64,000 nucleotides of DNA from Dentipellis sp. KUC8613 (Eukaryota > Basidiomycota > Agaricomycetes > Russulales > Hericiaceae), in NCBI GenBank assembly GCA_002286715.1, contig NSJX01000007.1, forward strand, positions 60,253-124,252, written 5' to 3'. The stretch's first letter is position 1; each line of letters opens with the position of its first letter. The position numbers and the translations under genes were made by a program. Positions 23,838 to 36,630 of the stretch are shown here, piece after piece. Under the pieces are notes generated by a model, which was given only the letters and a program-made list of their open reading frames with translations, had not been told where the DNA came from and did no database searches.

Positions 23838-24721
23838 GGAAGAGAGTCCCTAGGAATCGCTTTTCGATGATATAGGCAGGCTGATAGAAAGTGAGTGGAG
23901 GAAGCAGGAGTTCGAGTACTTCGCTCAAGTACTTGGTGCTTACGAAGCTTGTCGTCAGTGCCGAACCTGTGATTTTCGCTGAAGCAGGACGCGCGTCGCT
24001 CACAAGAGGAGACAGAATCCAAGACGACAAGGTGCAGAAACCAGCTGAAGGTCAGAACTATAGCTGGATGATTCTAGCAACGTCCAGCAGTAGGCTGAGA
24101 AAGCAGCGCGCGTCGCGACGCGTACGCGTAACGGTACACGGGGTTGCTTCTGTATCGGCAATTGCCGACCTGTAGTGGACCTCTGATACCTGCGTTTAGG
24201 CTGGCATGCCTGCTGGGCCTTCAACAGCGCTGGCTGGGCTTCTCGTCAGTTTTACTATTCGCCATGCAGAAGTCTAGTATTCGCGGAAAGCTGTCTACAG
24301 CAAAATTCTTCTAGGATGAATATCTTTGGATTAGGCCTTTAAGTCAATTTGCGCAGCCAAGGATCCCATGTCGGCCGCCATCGTATTTCTCACCGCCTCT
24401 CTTCCACACCCACGCTGATCATCTAGAACTCCAGCCAAAAATATAGCGCTTCAGCATGGTGTACGGCCATCCTGTTGCGTCACTCAAATGGCATGTCCTC
24501 CTTCTCTCTAATTTTGGCTCTTTGAGGGCGAGAGCCATGTCGTACGAGAGGCCTGTGAGTCCTATATTGGCGTAATATGTCTCACAGCAAATTTCAAGCA
24601 TGAGAGGAAGGCACGAACAACATATACTCTCTTCCAGAGCATACCACATGATCTTTTCCGTAGGGCTTAAGAGGGGTAGAAGCTCTAGGCAAGCTGCGCG
24701 ATCAGACGTCGCGCAAGGACG
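23838..24721. other. Intergenic between divergent genes
   Basis: About 880 bp between the WLM gene and the carboxylesterase start, expected to hold both promoters. No other gene is supported. Confidence 0.5.
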
Positions 24722-27139
24722 ATGCTCGTCTTCGGCCTCCTCTCATATTTGTTCCTCTCCATAGCTCAGGTTAATGCAGCTTCCGGCAGTGTCGATATAC
24801 ATCTTACGACGGGTATGTATTTCTGGACTGTTGAAATCTTGCGCTGCTGAACCGTCATATCATGTCAGGTACCTTCCGCGGTGTTGCGACCCCAAATAAC
24901 ACAGAGCGATGGTTAGGTATCCCGTATGCCGAACCTCCTGTGGGAAGCTTGCGGTTCAAGGCCCCAGTTCCATCACGAAGCCTTTCAGCGGTATTCAGAA
25001 CGCGACTTCGTTCGGCGACGCTTGCCCTCAACCTCCCAGCGACTCTCTCGGCGCCCCGACAGGCGAAGATTGTCTCTTCATCAATGTCAGACTCTGGTTT
25101 TCTCAGCATTTTCTCGATTCTCATACTGTCAGACAGGTCTGGCGTCCTGCCGGTACTAGCGCGGATGCGAAGCTGCCGGTTTTGTTCTGGATACATGTGA
25201 GATCTGGTTTCTCACCAGCTTCCAAGGGAGGATTTTTTATGATTGGGTGTGTATCATTGATTCAGACATGAATTAGGTCTGACATATATGTAGTTCCTCG
25301 TCAGACCCCAGCACGGATCCGACAAGTAAACGCATCTCGTGTTTAGCTGCGAAGTCAGGGTCTAAACACAATTGATAGGGATCATCAATCGTAGTGTCGC
25401 CAACGGAAAGCCAATTATATTCGCATCTATGTGAGCAAGTCTCCTCGTATCCTTCCAAACCTGTATCCATTGCCTCGTCTCAAAGAAATTACCGCCTGAA
25501 CACGTTCGGATTCGTACGTCCCATAATGCTCGTATACCTTTCTCTCGGTAAATGGCTGAATTGCGTACAGCTCGCGAGCTCGCATGTGGCGCCTCAAGAT
25601 CTGAATGCAGGCCTTTTGGACCAACGCGCTGCGTTAGTATTCGTGCAACAAAATATTGCACGTTTTGGTGGGGATCCTTCGAAGGCGCGCATGCTTCTAT
25701 CTAATTCTACCACCTTAAATTGACGTGTACTATCACTCACAGGTCACGATCTGGGGTCAAGTACGTCCCTCCACATCCTTGGCTCACTCAAGGGCTCATC
25801 CCATACTTAGTCCGCCGGGGCTGGCAGCGTTCATGCCCACGTCTTGTACCCTGCGGCTGAATCCCTCTTCCGTGCTGGAATCATGGATTCCGATACAGGC
25901 CCTTTGTAAGTGCCGCCGTGAATTTATCTGAATTTATCTAGACTATCCATCGACTCCTGCCACAGCAAGAGCGCACCCGAAGCAAGCGTGTACGACGAGC
26001 CTGGAAAACCATATGCCAACCTTCTCGCTGCTGTTGGCTGCTCTCAAGGACCCGCATCTTTCGCATGTCTGCAATCAGTTCCGTTACCAGTGAGACCATC
26101 ATCTATTCCGATTCAGCAGGTGGCCCTCACAAGTTGTGCCGTAGAAACTCGAGAACGCCAGTAACGCGATGGTCTTGGCCACGCTGAACGACCAGCTGTG
26201 GGAGCCCGCGCTTGGTCCATCTGGCAGCTTTGCCACAGAGCGCCCCTCCATAAAGATTGACCGAGGCGACTTTCTGCATATTCCTATCATCTCTGGGACG
26301 AACGTGAGTTCAGATTCCCTCGTTTTTATTGAGCCTCTACAAGAACTGTCTTAGCGGAACGAGGGCACTATATTTGCCGAAAATCTGGAAAACCAGGGCC
26401 TCGTGGGCGCAGCACAAGACACGGCGCTCCAGCAATACGTGAACAACACCCTGATCGATGCAAGCCCCGTCACCAGCGACGTGCTCAATACGATCGTCGA
26501 CCTGTACCGTGCTAACGACTCGACACTTGGCGCACCATTCAATACGGGTGATTCCCTGTTTGACCGCGGCGCGGCGTGGTATGGCGACAACATGTTCTTG
26601 TCAGCGCGCCGGCGCTTCTTCGACGTCGCCGCGCCGTTGCAGCCCATGTTTGCGTATTTTTTCACGGAGTTCATTCCTGGAAATGACCCCCGTTTAGGAG
26701 GTATGGAGCCCTTCAGGCGAATATTTTGACTAACTGTGCATGTCTGATACCGCGGGGTTGGTATATAGTCTTCCACTCATCGGAATTAGCGCTGCTGTTT
26801 GGACCGGTGCCGGATGCCATCGAGGACGACTTTGCCAACACGTACCTCGATTTCTACCTTGCTTTTGTGAACGATCTTAACCCTGGCCGTACGTACTACC
26901 ACGTCTCGTGCTCATGGTGTCAGGGTCTTACGTCCCGTCACAGCTGCATGGCCGCGGTTCACATCCGCAACCAAACAAGTGCTCAACCTGATGCGAGACA
27001 ATGTCACAGCCATTCCGGACAGTAAGTCGTGTCCATTTCGGATCTCGCGGGCGAAGCTCACGACCCGCTCTCAGCGTTCAACATCGACCGGACCAACTTT
27101 TTGAGCAGGCCGGAGGTGCTGAACGAGTTCCAGAAGTAA
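24722..27139 (+). pseudogene. Type-B carboxylesterase/lipase, with frame damage near the N-terminus
   Basis: Secreted alpha/beta-hydrolase of the carboxylesterase family. Starts with a signal peptide (MLVFGLLSYLFLSIAQVNA), then GTFRGVATPNNTERWLGIPYAEPP, ATSFGDACPQ, GEDCLFIN, ending NIDRTNFLSRPEVLNEFQK. The nucleophile elbow GQSAG is assembled across two introns around 25780, after [11 protein letters not shown] and VTIW; SSELALLFG with a preceding His fits the catalytic His region. Oddities: at about 24964-24976 the frame shifts by one base (RFKAPVP into ITKPFSG), the oxyanion motif HGGGF is short by one Gly and flanks a 30-nt putative intron, and the intron at 25685-25742 begins GC. Together they suggest an early pseudogene or sequencing errors. 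Family call is firm. Confidence 0.8.
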
Positions 27140-27323
27140 GCGGCATGGACGAAAGCAGGGTTACGGATAACGAGCACCTTGTATGAACACTTCGTTTCCT
27201 TAAGGACTATATCCATTGAGTGGTTATGGACACAACACGCGAGCGTCCGAGAAAGAAAGTTAGGGATTACTGACAAGACCAGGTGTCAAAGTACAGGAAT
27301 ATTGACTGAGAGTAATCTATAAA

Positions 27324-28685
27324 CTATACACAGTCCTCATGAAACTTGATCTGGAGATCCGCAGACACGTTTGCAGACACATTTTCAGGATAGAATGCTG
27401 CCACAACCGTCGACCGACGGCGCTCACACGAGACGCTAGGCTCCACAGATGAAACGGTGTTCTGTGTATACGCAGTAAAGTGTATCGCCGAGAGCTTATT
27501 GGGGGTGTGCGTTTCGGGGGTGTCTGTCTCCGTCATACTGAAACACACGAGGACGATGATTATGGTTGGGTAGATGCCCTATCCAGTAGTCAGTGAATGA
27601 AGTGGCGCCTGCGGAAACGGTGGAGGTTTAGCATACCACGAGCTGAATGATCGCGCCGTCAAATATCGCCGATGCGTCGGTATCGGTCAGGAAGACCGTA
27701 AGGTAAGCCACCTGGGAGCAACTTTTCGATAGGTGCAATGAGTAGACTTTTACGCGGTACGCACCCATATGCATAGGTACAAGGCGCCTGATTCGACAAG
27801 CAGCGCTAGAACCTTCTCGGAGTTCGTTCTGGTTGAGCCCTCGACGAATTGGGACCGAATGAATCGTCTGTACTTCCTAGCGAAGTAATGAGTGTGCATA
27901 CAAGAAAACGGCGAAAGACCCTTACCATGCTTTCCATGCAGTGAGTGATGTCACCCAGAGGTTGGACAGGATAGTCAAGCCGAAGCTAGCTATAAGAGTG
28001 TCCATAGAGATCACGAAACCTGATCCATAGCCAGCGCGAGCAGGACTCGGTTCAAAAGCAATGCTGACGATTATAAGAACTGATAGAGTTCAGGTAATTA
28101 TTCCAGAACGAAATTGAGAAACATACCGATGACACCCGCTGAGCAGAGCAATGGCAGAAGGAACAGCCTAGTATTACGCTCACATATGAGCCAGGCTCTC
28201 CAAATTACAATGATGTCGCTGAGAAAGTACTAGATTAGAGGATCTTTAGCCAGCGTGGTCACAGAGGGTGACATGAGATTTTACCTACGTTTACGGAAGG
28301 GAGATACACAATCGCGAGCCATTCACTCTGGTTCATGAGAACAAGGGAAGGTGTTGAATTATCCCGTAGTGACGACAGTAGTATAGCCATAGAAATTGCC
28401 CAATGAATTGCGGAAGCGCTGTACATGACCAGTATTGCTGCCAGCATTAGAAGACTCTTCTTTGAGTAAGACCGCTTAAATCTGAAGAGATATCAAGTAT
28501 TTTGCAGCTCGTGGAGCACTCGAGTACTCACAGAAGAACATAGCCGGAAACGAAGAACAGAATAGAATACATCCCTGAGCTGGACATCAGCGAGAAGTTA
28601 TGGGTGTACAGAAACTTGACGCACCAAAAAGCAGCGTCTCACACAACGCGATTTTCACTGCGAGACTAAATATCTGAGTTGGCAT
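27324..28685 (-). CDS. Multi-spanning membrane protein of unknown function
   Basis: Read on the minus strand from MPTQIFSLAVKIALCETLLF through about eight short exons. Several hydrophobic segments are visible: GMYSILFFVSGYVLL, LAAILVMYSASAIHWAISM, WLAIVYLPSVNV, VILIIVSIAFEPSPARAGYG, ALLVESGALYLC, and GIYPTIIIVLVCFSM. Then comes a polar cytoplasmic tail ending KFHEDCV. The arrangement, roughly seven spans with an IWRAWLICERN-type loop, is the pattern of a large uncharacterised family in Agaricomycetes. I cannot assign a substrate or signal. An upstream ORF (29042-28749) has no clear connection. Intron edges such as the GTGCGT donor after CTGCTTTTTG restore the frame well. Confidence 0.7.
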
Positions 28686-29775
28686 GGCGCCCTTCCGAAT
28701 TCCGCGTTAGCGACAGAAGAACGCGCGGGGGAGGTGGACTGGGGGCTTCTACCCGCCCACGGCTGTTATATTCAGATCGGAGCAGGCACCTGTCCACTGA
28801 CTCCACGAGAAACCTAGGTCAACATATCCTAAGAAGGAGAGTGCCATACAAATAGAGGAATTGAACCGCTCGTTTCCAGGATCGAGTACAGCGGCGCGAC
28901 TTCCGCAACAAGCGGCCATATGGCAGGACCGGTCATCTACCGGCCCTTCAGGCTCTATTGAGCTCTGACTGCGCAAGGAAATACCAAGTTGGGGTGTATA
29001 TTCGACAAGTTGGACGTTGGCTCGATCATCGTCTTCAGGCATCGTCGTGGTGAGAAGCTTGATGAATCAGTGATAGAGTATTGTTTGTATGGCTAACGAT
29101 AACAACAGGCAGTGACTGACGGCCAGCTAGCCAACGACAGATGGCCCGATGACTGCGCTAGCGATGCGCTGCCGTCGGGCGAGGCGCATCATTTCAGTGA
29201 AAACAAATGACGCCCCAGGGGGGCATGATGGACTGGATGGAAAATCGAGGCCGTGCCGACCAGACACAAAGACACAAAGGACCAAAGGATCCGGCATGAG
29301 ACATCCACGCTGCAGCATCAGGAAAATTGTGCCAAGGCGAAGAACAAAGTGGGAACAAAGTCGAAAAACAAAGGAAGATGCCACCGCCACCAACGCGTTC
29401 CTCACGTAAGCCTCCTCCTTCTTGGAGACGCCCGTCGTCAAGTCCTGCAAGAGCCTTTGCCATCGTCCACCGCTATAACTTCGCTCTGAGGTCCCCCCAT
29501 CTAACGCTAAGTGCTGATTTAGATTGAGTTGACGCGAGTCTGTTGGTCTCGCTGACGCAAATCGAGCGCGGGCTTTGTCCTATGCCAGTCCACGTCGAAG
29601 CGCCGGCCGTACCTCGTTGCCTCGCTTTTGCTGCATGGCGTGGCTCAAATCTGAGACTTTGCATTGTGATAATAACACAATAGCATCGTTGTGGACAGGA
29701 CTGTGGGTAAGATATAAGAACGATGCGAGTTGAAGTCCAATCCTCTCGCCTCCCTCTCCCGTTTCCCTCTCCATA
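28686..29775. other. Intergenic between divergent genes
   Basis: About 1.1 kb. It contains a minus-strand ORF (29042-28749) with no recognisable domain and the upstream region of the kinase gene. No other gene is supported. Confidence 0.45.
29713..29718 (+). promoter_or_regulatory. TATA-like box of the kinase gene
   Basis: TATAAG in GATATAAGAA, about 63 bp upstream of the ATG at 29776. Confidence 0.4.
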
Positions 29776-32075
29776 ATGTTGCGCGTATTCTCAGGCTTAC
29801 ACTCCAGGACGGCGGAAGGTCCTTCGGAGAAGGAAGAGCCCCGCGCACGAACACCTCCCGGGATTCCCATGCACCTGTTTTCTGACACTGTATGGGGCGG
29901 TCTCGATGCTCATTCCGACGCGACTCACGAGAGGCGAACAGCCTTTGCCTCTACGTCTGGCGAAGCCTCTCCGTCGCGGTCGCCAGTCCTGTCAGATCAT
30001 TCATCTAGCGCGTTCTGCTCTGCCTTCGGCGACCTCAAGCATGTCCTCATGCCATGGACTACGCGCCGCAAGAAGGAGCTGGAGACCAACGCCGCGCCTC
30101 CTGGGCCCGGCCCCTATCCTATTCCTATGCCCTCCATCTCAACACTGTCATCATACCGTCAACAGAGCAGCGTGTCCCCCCCGCCCTCCTCAGAGCCGGT
30201 CTCTTCTATCCCGTTCCCAAATGGTACAGGGGAGAGTGTAGGTCGTGGTCAGGAGGCTGGGGTTCAAACGGTGCGTGTATAGGTTCCGGAACAACCGAGC
30301 ACAAGGCCTGACGTCCTCGTCACAGACCTTGCGTTCTCGCACACGCAATCATGCCTTATACGACGTCTATCTCTCTATCCTCGGCATCGATCCTTCGTCG
30401 GGTGGCTTGGGTGCCTTTGGTCATGCTGAAGGCGCGTCGGACGCGGCGGAAGGCATGGACAGCAGCAGCCCGGAACCTCCATGGCCAGAGCTTGATGAAT
30501 ACAAGCCGTCCAGCGACTCGCACACCTTTTCCGACGCGATCCAGTTCGGGTATGGCTCTACGCCCGTCGAGCTGTCCGATGGGCGCATACGGTATGTACT
30601 CTGCGGCTCGCTCGGGCGAGGGTCGTATGGTGCGGTTCTGCTAGCGCGCGCTGTCCCGTACGACAGCACCCTGCAGCACCCGTCGCTCGTGGCGATCAAG
30701 GCCTTCTCCAAGGCGGAGATGCGGAGATACAAGTCTACGTACGATGCTGTTGCGTTCGAGGTGGAGGCGATGAAGCGCACGACAGTGTTGCAGGCTGAGT
30801 GCGTCGTGCACATGCTGAGCTGCTTCCAGGACGAGCAGCATGTGTATATCGTCATGGTGCGCGTCCTGATCGCTTAGGCATGGGCATCTCGCTTACTGTT
30901 CTTTCTTCAGAGGCTGTATGGAAAGGACCTCTTCCATCGTGCACTGGATATCAGGCGCCGCATGCCAGTGCGCGAGATCACGCATTACGCTGCTGAGCTG
31001 GTACGGCCCTATGCCACGATGGTTTCACGCACTCTAACACATCGGATTCGGGTTTCCAGTTGGTGGGCATCGAGAACGTACATAAGCTTGGCATCATCCA
31101 CCGTGACATCAAGCCCGAGAACGTGTTCCTCACGCCCAACGGCCATCTTGCGCTTGCCGACTTCAGCATCGGGGAGTTTCCGGAGATCCCTAAGGGAGGT
31201 TCCTTCAAGGATGGAAAGCTCTACGACTTGGTCGGGACCGAATGTCGGTATGCCCCCGAGCAGGTAGTCAAGACCTGCGAGAAGAACGGCTACAACTACA
31301 AAGTCGACATCTGGGCGTATGGTATTCTGCTCCTCGAGCTCTTCATCGGCGGCGGCGAGGTTCGTATTTAGCCGATGGTCGAAAGCGCGACGCTCATGGT
31401 GTACACTAGGCGTATTTCAAGGACACGAACGGCGATGCGGGCGTCAATGAAATCTTGAACAAGGACATCGCGACCGACATAGCCTGGTTCGTGGATACCG
31501 ACGCCGGGAAAGACCTCCTGACGCGTGTAAGCCTCTCTCTCTCGAATTCCCTCCTGCCGCCTCAACGTTTCTGACTCTGGTGCAGCTCACCAGCCGTGAT
31601 CCGGCGAAGAGGCCTACTATCAAGCAAATTAAAGATCACCCTTTCTTCTTCGGGATGTACGTATTCTTCTCTGTGCTTGATCCCTATGTTGAAAGCTTAC
31701 ACTTGACGTCGCAGTGACTGGGAGCTCGTCGCACAAGGCAAATATCCGCGTAAGTGTGACCTTTACATCTAAACGGGCTGTGTCGCTGACGGCTTCCTTA
31801 CGCACTCAGCCCTGCACCTCCCGACCCGTCCTGAGATGGACGGCAAGGTGGCCTTCACCTTCCCTGAAATGGGGCTGAAGGAGAAGAAAGTGTCGTTCGA
31901 GTTCGACGAGTCGCTGTTCGACTGGAAGTGCCCTCCGCGGTTCCTTGTCGAGGACTACGACACTTTCGGGCTCTGGGACGCGGAAGGGCGTACCGTCATG
32001 GGCCCGCGAGTGATGGCAGGCGACGAGCCTGTGGAACGCGTGCGGTTGGTCAAAACTGATCCCGCGCGCTACTAA
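29776..32075 (+). CDS. Serine/threonine protein kinase
   Basis: About eight exons and roughly 630 residues. The first 300 residues are Ser/Pro-rich and probably disordered. The kinase domain then shows GRGSYGAV (glycine loop), VAIKAF (catalytic Lys), FEVEAMKR (helix C Glu), IIHRDIKPENV (catalytic loop), ALADFSIGEF (activation segment, DFS replacing DFG), GTECRYAPEQ, VDIWAYGILLLELF and DPAKRPTIKQIKDHPFF. A C-terminal extension of about 90 residues (VSFEFDESLFDWKCPPRFLV) follows, with an aromatic pattern somewhat like AGC-kinase tails. All catalytic residues are present apart from the third DFG position, which often tolerates change, so it is probably active. Its closest subfamily is not clear to me. 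Confidence 0.9.
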
Positions 32076-32413
32076 TGATGAAAGGACGATTGGAACGTCT
32101 GTAATGTCGCTAATGCTTTTTTTTTTCATGGTCTGCTTTTTTCCCTTTTCTTCCACACTGTTGATGCCACGACTGTTGCTGCTGTTGTTGTTCACTGCTA
32201 TCGTGTATCGCTAATGTCCTTTCCCCGCTCATTCATCATCCGCACACATCTGTAGTCACCATACATACGAACCCATACATAATACCACGCATTATAATAC
32301 CCGATGTACAGTTTTACAATATAGCCTGAGATTGTATCTGGTATGCCTGGTATGCCTGGAAATTCTGTACCCATCTCATTCTAAGCCAACAAGAACGACA
32401 CCCAAAGTACCAT
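32076..32413. other. Intergenic between convergent genes
   Basis: About 340 bp of 3' flanks for the kinase and the metallo-hydrolase. An 8-9 base T run and CTG-rich stretch are present; no gene. Confidence 0.5.
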
Positions 32414-34243
32414 CTAGAAGAACGCTGTCTCGCCCAATCCGGGCACCAAGAACTCATCGTCCTGAACACCAGCCTTCAGACACTCCTTCCGCAGAAGCTC
32501 AGGCGGCTCCATCACAGGCTCCGTCGTCAACACCCACGTCCTGGGGGAAACACGCAAGGCGTCAGCAAAGCCCGGTCAAACCGCAAATGACATCCGTACG
32601 CACCCCCAGTGCATCGCAAGCCCCTTCTTCGCCTTGACGTCCTTCATAATGCGAATCGCGTCACTCGGCGACGCATGCAGGTTGGACCACATCGCGCGGG
32701 GTCCGTACGCCCTGTCAGCCCCAGCCTTTCTCAGAACCATTCTACACACTCCGATTCAGCGGGATCTGCTCACCCGATCGGCAGCAGCGCCGCGTCCATG
32801 CCCCCGAACCGCTCGCCCACCTGTGCGAACGCGGGGCAGACCGGCACCTTGTCCTCGTCCTCGCCATCATGCACCGTGCGATACCCGGTGTCACCGGCGA
32901 AGAATAGTTTCTTGCCGACGGTGCTCCACACACTCGAGGCCGCGAACGAGGTGCCTGGGGGCGATGATGCTGAAGACTGTGTTTGGGTTTGAGTTTGCGG
33001 TGGAGGCTGCGATGCATCGGAATCAGACGAGGCCGCAGGCGGGAGCAGTTCCTCGATGGCCCATGCGGCCCATAGCGCGCCCCAGCGGTCGAAGGGCCCG
33101 CGCCCGGAGACGTGCTGCGACGGGGTGCAGGTCACGCGCAGTTGCGCCTCGACTTCTTTCTCTGTCGTCGAGGACGAAGCCGATTCTGCGCCGTCGCTAG
33201 TAGTGCTGCCAGCGGCGGGGAGCATGATGCGCACGGCGCGCTCGTCCCACCAGTCCAGCTCGTGCACGCGCGCACGCGGGATTTCGAGCGCCTTGGAGAT
33301 GTGCGCGCCGTTGTTGAGCGCGACAAAGACGTGTGGGGAGGCTGCGGGGTTGGATGTGATGCTGCGCAGAGTCGGGAGGTCTGTGCTGCAAATTTCGGTC
33401 ACGTTAGTCGCCGGCTTCATTAAAGACAGGCGAAAAAATATCGTACTGGTCGTAGTGATTGTGCTAAAAATCAGAATCAGTGCGAGATTCTGTGAGGCGA
33501 ATTATTGGCCAACTTACAGAGAGTACGATCAGATCCACGGGAGGCAACTGGTCCATGCTGCAAGGTGCGTCTGAACACGGTCAGCTTGCGCTGCCCTGAA
33601 ATGGACTTGAAGTTGGGGAAGCTCACCAGTGAAGCGCTTGAGGGCCGGCACTGAAACCGGAGCACAATGGTCTGACAAGACGGGGTCGAAGATTATACGT
33701 GGGCCTCGCGATGCGCCTGATGGAGTGGGGTATTCGACAAGATAGCAAGCATGCCTGCAGGTGCATTAGTTAAAGCGAAGCAGGACAGTAACTGATAACG
33801 CACCCTAGCCAGGTAGCCTTCGCTTTGCTCTCATTTCCAGAACCCGCTCCCCACGTAGGTGTCTGTATCGGTATTAAGGACTTCACATTGTCGGGAGGGC
33901 TGGTGTGGGAGAATATATTCCGAGCTGTGAACTAGTAGAAGCTGTGTGAGCGAGTAATCTGCCAGTGTACGCTTGCGAACTGACATCGACCCACTGGCTC
34001 AATGCCTGATATCTGAGGCTCGTGGTCAATGCGTGTCCAAAGAATGATGCAGTGAACAGCGCACCTGAAGGAAGGCCAGGGGTTACAGAATTTGGTTTGA
34101 GAATTGTTCAGGTGGTGCGGTGGCCGAACGCCATTGACATAACCTGAAGGAAACCTGCGCTGGGGCTCTACTACACTTATCTCAGGAGCTGAAGGAGAAG
34201 GTGAGCTGGTCGCCGAGCGGTGGTGGTGGTGGTGGTGTTTCAT
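32414..34243 (-). CDS. NAPE-PLD-like metallo-beta-lactamase-fold phosphodiesterase
   Basis: Family members hydrolyse N-acyl-phosphatidylethanolamines to N-acylethanolamines; the yeast relative is Fmp30. Read from ATG 34243: MKHHHHHHRSATSS, GYVNGVRPPHHLNNSQTKFCNPWPSF, ATWLGHACYLVEYP, RIIFDPVLSDHCAP, then the zinc motif SHNHYDHTDLPTL assembled over two introns. Later RARVHELDWWDER, TPSQHVSGRGPFDRWGALWAAW, KKLFFAGDTGYR, AYGPRAMWSNLHASPSDA and KGLAMHW supply the further metal ligands. It ends LVPGLGETAFF. A Ser/Gln-rich insertion (PPPQTQTQTQSS) lies before the FFAGDTGYR block. The protein naturally begins with six consecutive histidines after MK. Family assignment is strong; the exact lipid substrate is inferred. 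Confidence 0.9.
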
Positions 34244-35283
34244 CGGCTGTACCCGGCTTGTCAGCGTTTCCCAAAGACCACAAATTCAAAAATTCTGGCG
34301 AATTGGACGACTCGACTTACTAGAAGGCTGGAACAGAGGCGATGAAGCCGGATGCACGAAGAATGGGAGGAAAGGAGACGGGTCGCAACATGTCAGGGAT
34401 GTATACATGCCTTATTTATTTGAAGGGCCGGAGCGGGCGGGCGAGCTGAAGCCGCGCTCTTGCGTCAGCCTGTTATGAAGGCCGGCAAAGGCAACGCTGC
34501 CCCTCGGCAGCAAATCCATGTCTAAGCGCACGGACACGAATGGTGGAGACGCCCTGCATACCGACAGTCAATTGCTTGAAGAAGGGCAGGATTGTTCTCG
34601 GTAAGTGTGCTTACGCCGCCCATTGAATTGATCGAAGTGGGTGACTCGGACTACTAACGGCGCCCACTGACGACATACATGGTCCCGGCGGCTTGCATCT
34701 ACGAAAAACTGTCTACAAAAACTCTTCATTTTGCTAGTTAAAAACTAGTAAAGTCCTGTGAGTGTTTAAAAGAGTTTTGCTGGTGGACCTTCTGTACCCT
34801 CAAGCCCTCGGCGTCGGTGTCCTTGCCGCGCATACGCGTACAGCAGCTGGGCCATGTTCATCCACTTCATCCGCAGTAGGTCTTGACAATTACTGGCTAT
34901 GTAATCAGTCCTAGTCCACCTTCGTAGGCGGGTCTCAAGGCACGACGCTGCGGGGCAAATTTGCCCATGGGCAGGCACTATAAGATGTCCAAATCACGTT
35001 CACTACCAGATCCTATGGAAGGTCTGAAGGAACAGACCAAGGACGTACGAACAATACCGTTTCAAACGCACCAGGATGGTCCGAAACCTCAGAAGAGAAT
35101 AGTGAAAATCCACAAAGAACGGATTGACGCACCAGGCTGCCTCCCCGCAGATCCAGAAAGGTATATACGTACTAAGTAGATACAGCAACGGCATAATGTA
35201 CAAGTCAACCCGCAGAAACCCATCCACTGCAGATGACGAATAATGAAAACCCTCTCTACATAGCCCACCGTCGTACCGACTAT
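34244..35283. other. Intergenic region
   Basis: About 1 kb upstream of the NAPE-PLD-like gene and downstream of the next minus-strand gene. Short ORFs only, none with a recognisable domain. Confidence 0.45.
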
Positions 35284-36630
35284 CTAGACCGCCTCCGCGA
35301 TGCCATAATCCGGCTCGGGCGCAGGTTCGGCAGTAACCCCCTTCTTCTTGGGAGGGAAGTCGGAAGGCGGCGGGTCGGCGAAGGTGATCTGATGATTGGC
35401 CAGAGCCTTCATGTTGTATGAGCTGCTAGCGAAAGAGCCATTGGGTTGAGAGGTTTGCCAACGCGTGGCACTGTCATTTCCTGTTGAAAATTCGACAGCA
35501 CTCTCCGGGACACGGAGCGTGTCGCTGTTGAAGGCGTTGCCGTGGGCGACACGGAGAATAATCATGAATGGGCAAACACCCTGAACAAGTCATGGTTAGG
35601 TCGTTGAGGAACGGCAGTGACAGACGATGCAATGCAGCACTCACCTGGATAAGTTCAACAGCCTCCACCGCGAATTGCACCGGACTCTGTCGTGCATAGC
35701 CGATGAGGAAGACGATGGCGGTGCACGAATACAAGGCAGCAGACTCGATTAGCATCGCGGAAATGCTGATGTAGACGCGAGCTTGCTCTGGAGCCATGGC
35801 GATGGTGAGTTGGCGACGCATGTACAGCAGCCGTGCGACGATAAGGAGCGTAACGAGGATGTTGAGAGAAACGGAGAAAGACCAGTAAAGCAGCCCAAAG
35901 TTAATGGCAGAGTCGCTGAACATGCTTGCTCCCGGTTGGGTGATGTTGTAAAGTTCAACAATGGACAAGGCTACAGGGATCATCAGTCCGAGACGGGGTG
36001 TTTCAGGGAAGCAGGACTCACAGAAGGAAGTCACAAACATTGCCGTTGGAAGAGCAACTACGAGTAGCCTCCGGTTCCAGATAACATACAGGCGATAGAG
36101 CTTCGCGTCGGTCAGCGCCGACCGTACCGACGTTGCTGGACTTTGCTTACCACCAGACTGTCTGCCATCCAATTCATCATGAAGTATCTGTAACGTGCAT
36201 TAGCATGGCACCAAGTTACGAGCAGCCTCCAGATACGTACGCGACAATGCCAGAGACATTGATGACCGAGCTATAGTGAGCCGCGTCCCATGCCAACGGT
36301 CCACCAGGGAAATTGCGGTTGTCGATGAAGATGCTCTGGACGAACTTGAGATGTGTGAAGTAGCCGACATTTCCCAACGCAAACATGCAGAAGACGTAGG
36401 CGACGAGGCCCCATCGCACCCTCTTCATCTGCTTGGTTTGAGTCAATGCGGAAATGCATTGCACGAAGAGCGTAAGGAGGACACCTGGGCATCGGAGATG
36501 CGCATGAGACCGAATCCATTTCTGCAACAACGTAACACTTACCGTACGCCCCTGCGCCCAGAATGTACCCCACGAACAAGCCTCTCTCCCTATTGATGAG
36601 GGCCTCGGGCTCCTTGGGAGCGTACGACAT
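35284..36630 (-). CDS. Multi-spanning membrane protein of unknown function
   Basis: Starts MSYAPKEPEALINRERGLFVGYILGAGAYG on the minus strand and uses about six exons. Hydrophobic segments include VLLTLFVQCISAL, RWGLVAYVFCMFALGNVGYF, VIWNRRLLVVALPTAMFV, LIPVALSIVELYN-type, NFGLLYWSFSVSLNILVTLL, VYISISAMLIESAALYSC and CPFMIILRVAHG. A 70-residue polar tail with a PPKKK patch and ending DYGIAEAV follows. It has the same general layout as the gene at 27324-28685 (short N-terminus, about seven spans, LYxxWxRR loop, soluble tail), so both likely belong to the same broad Agaricomycete superfamily. Function unknown. Confidence 0.75.
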
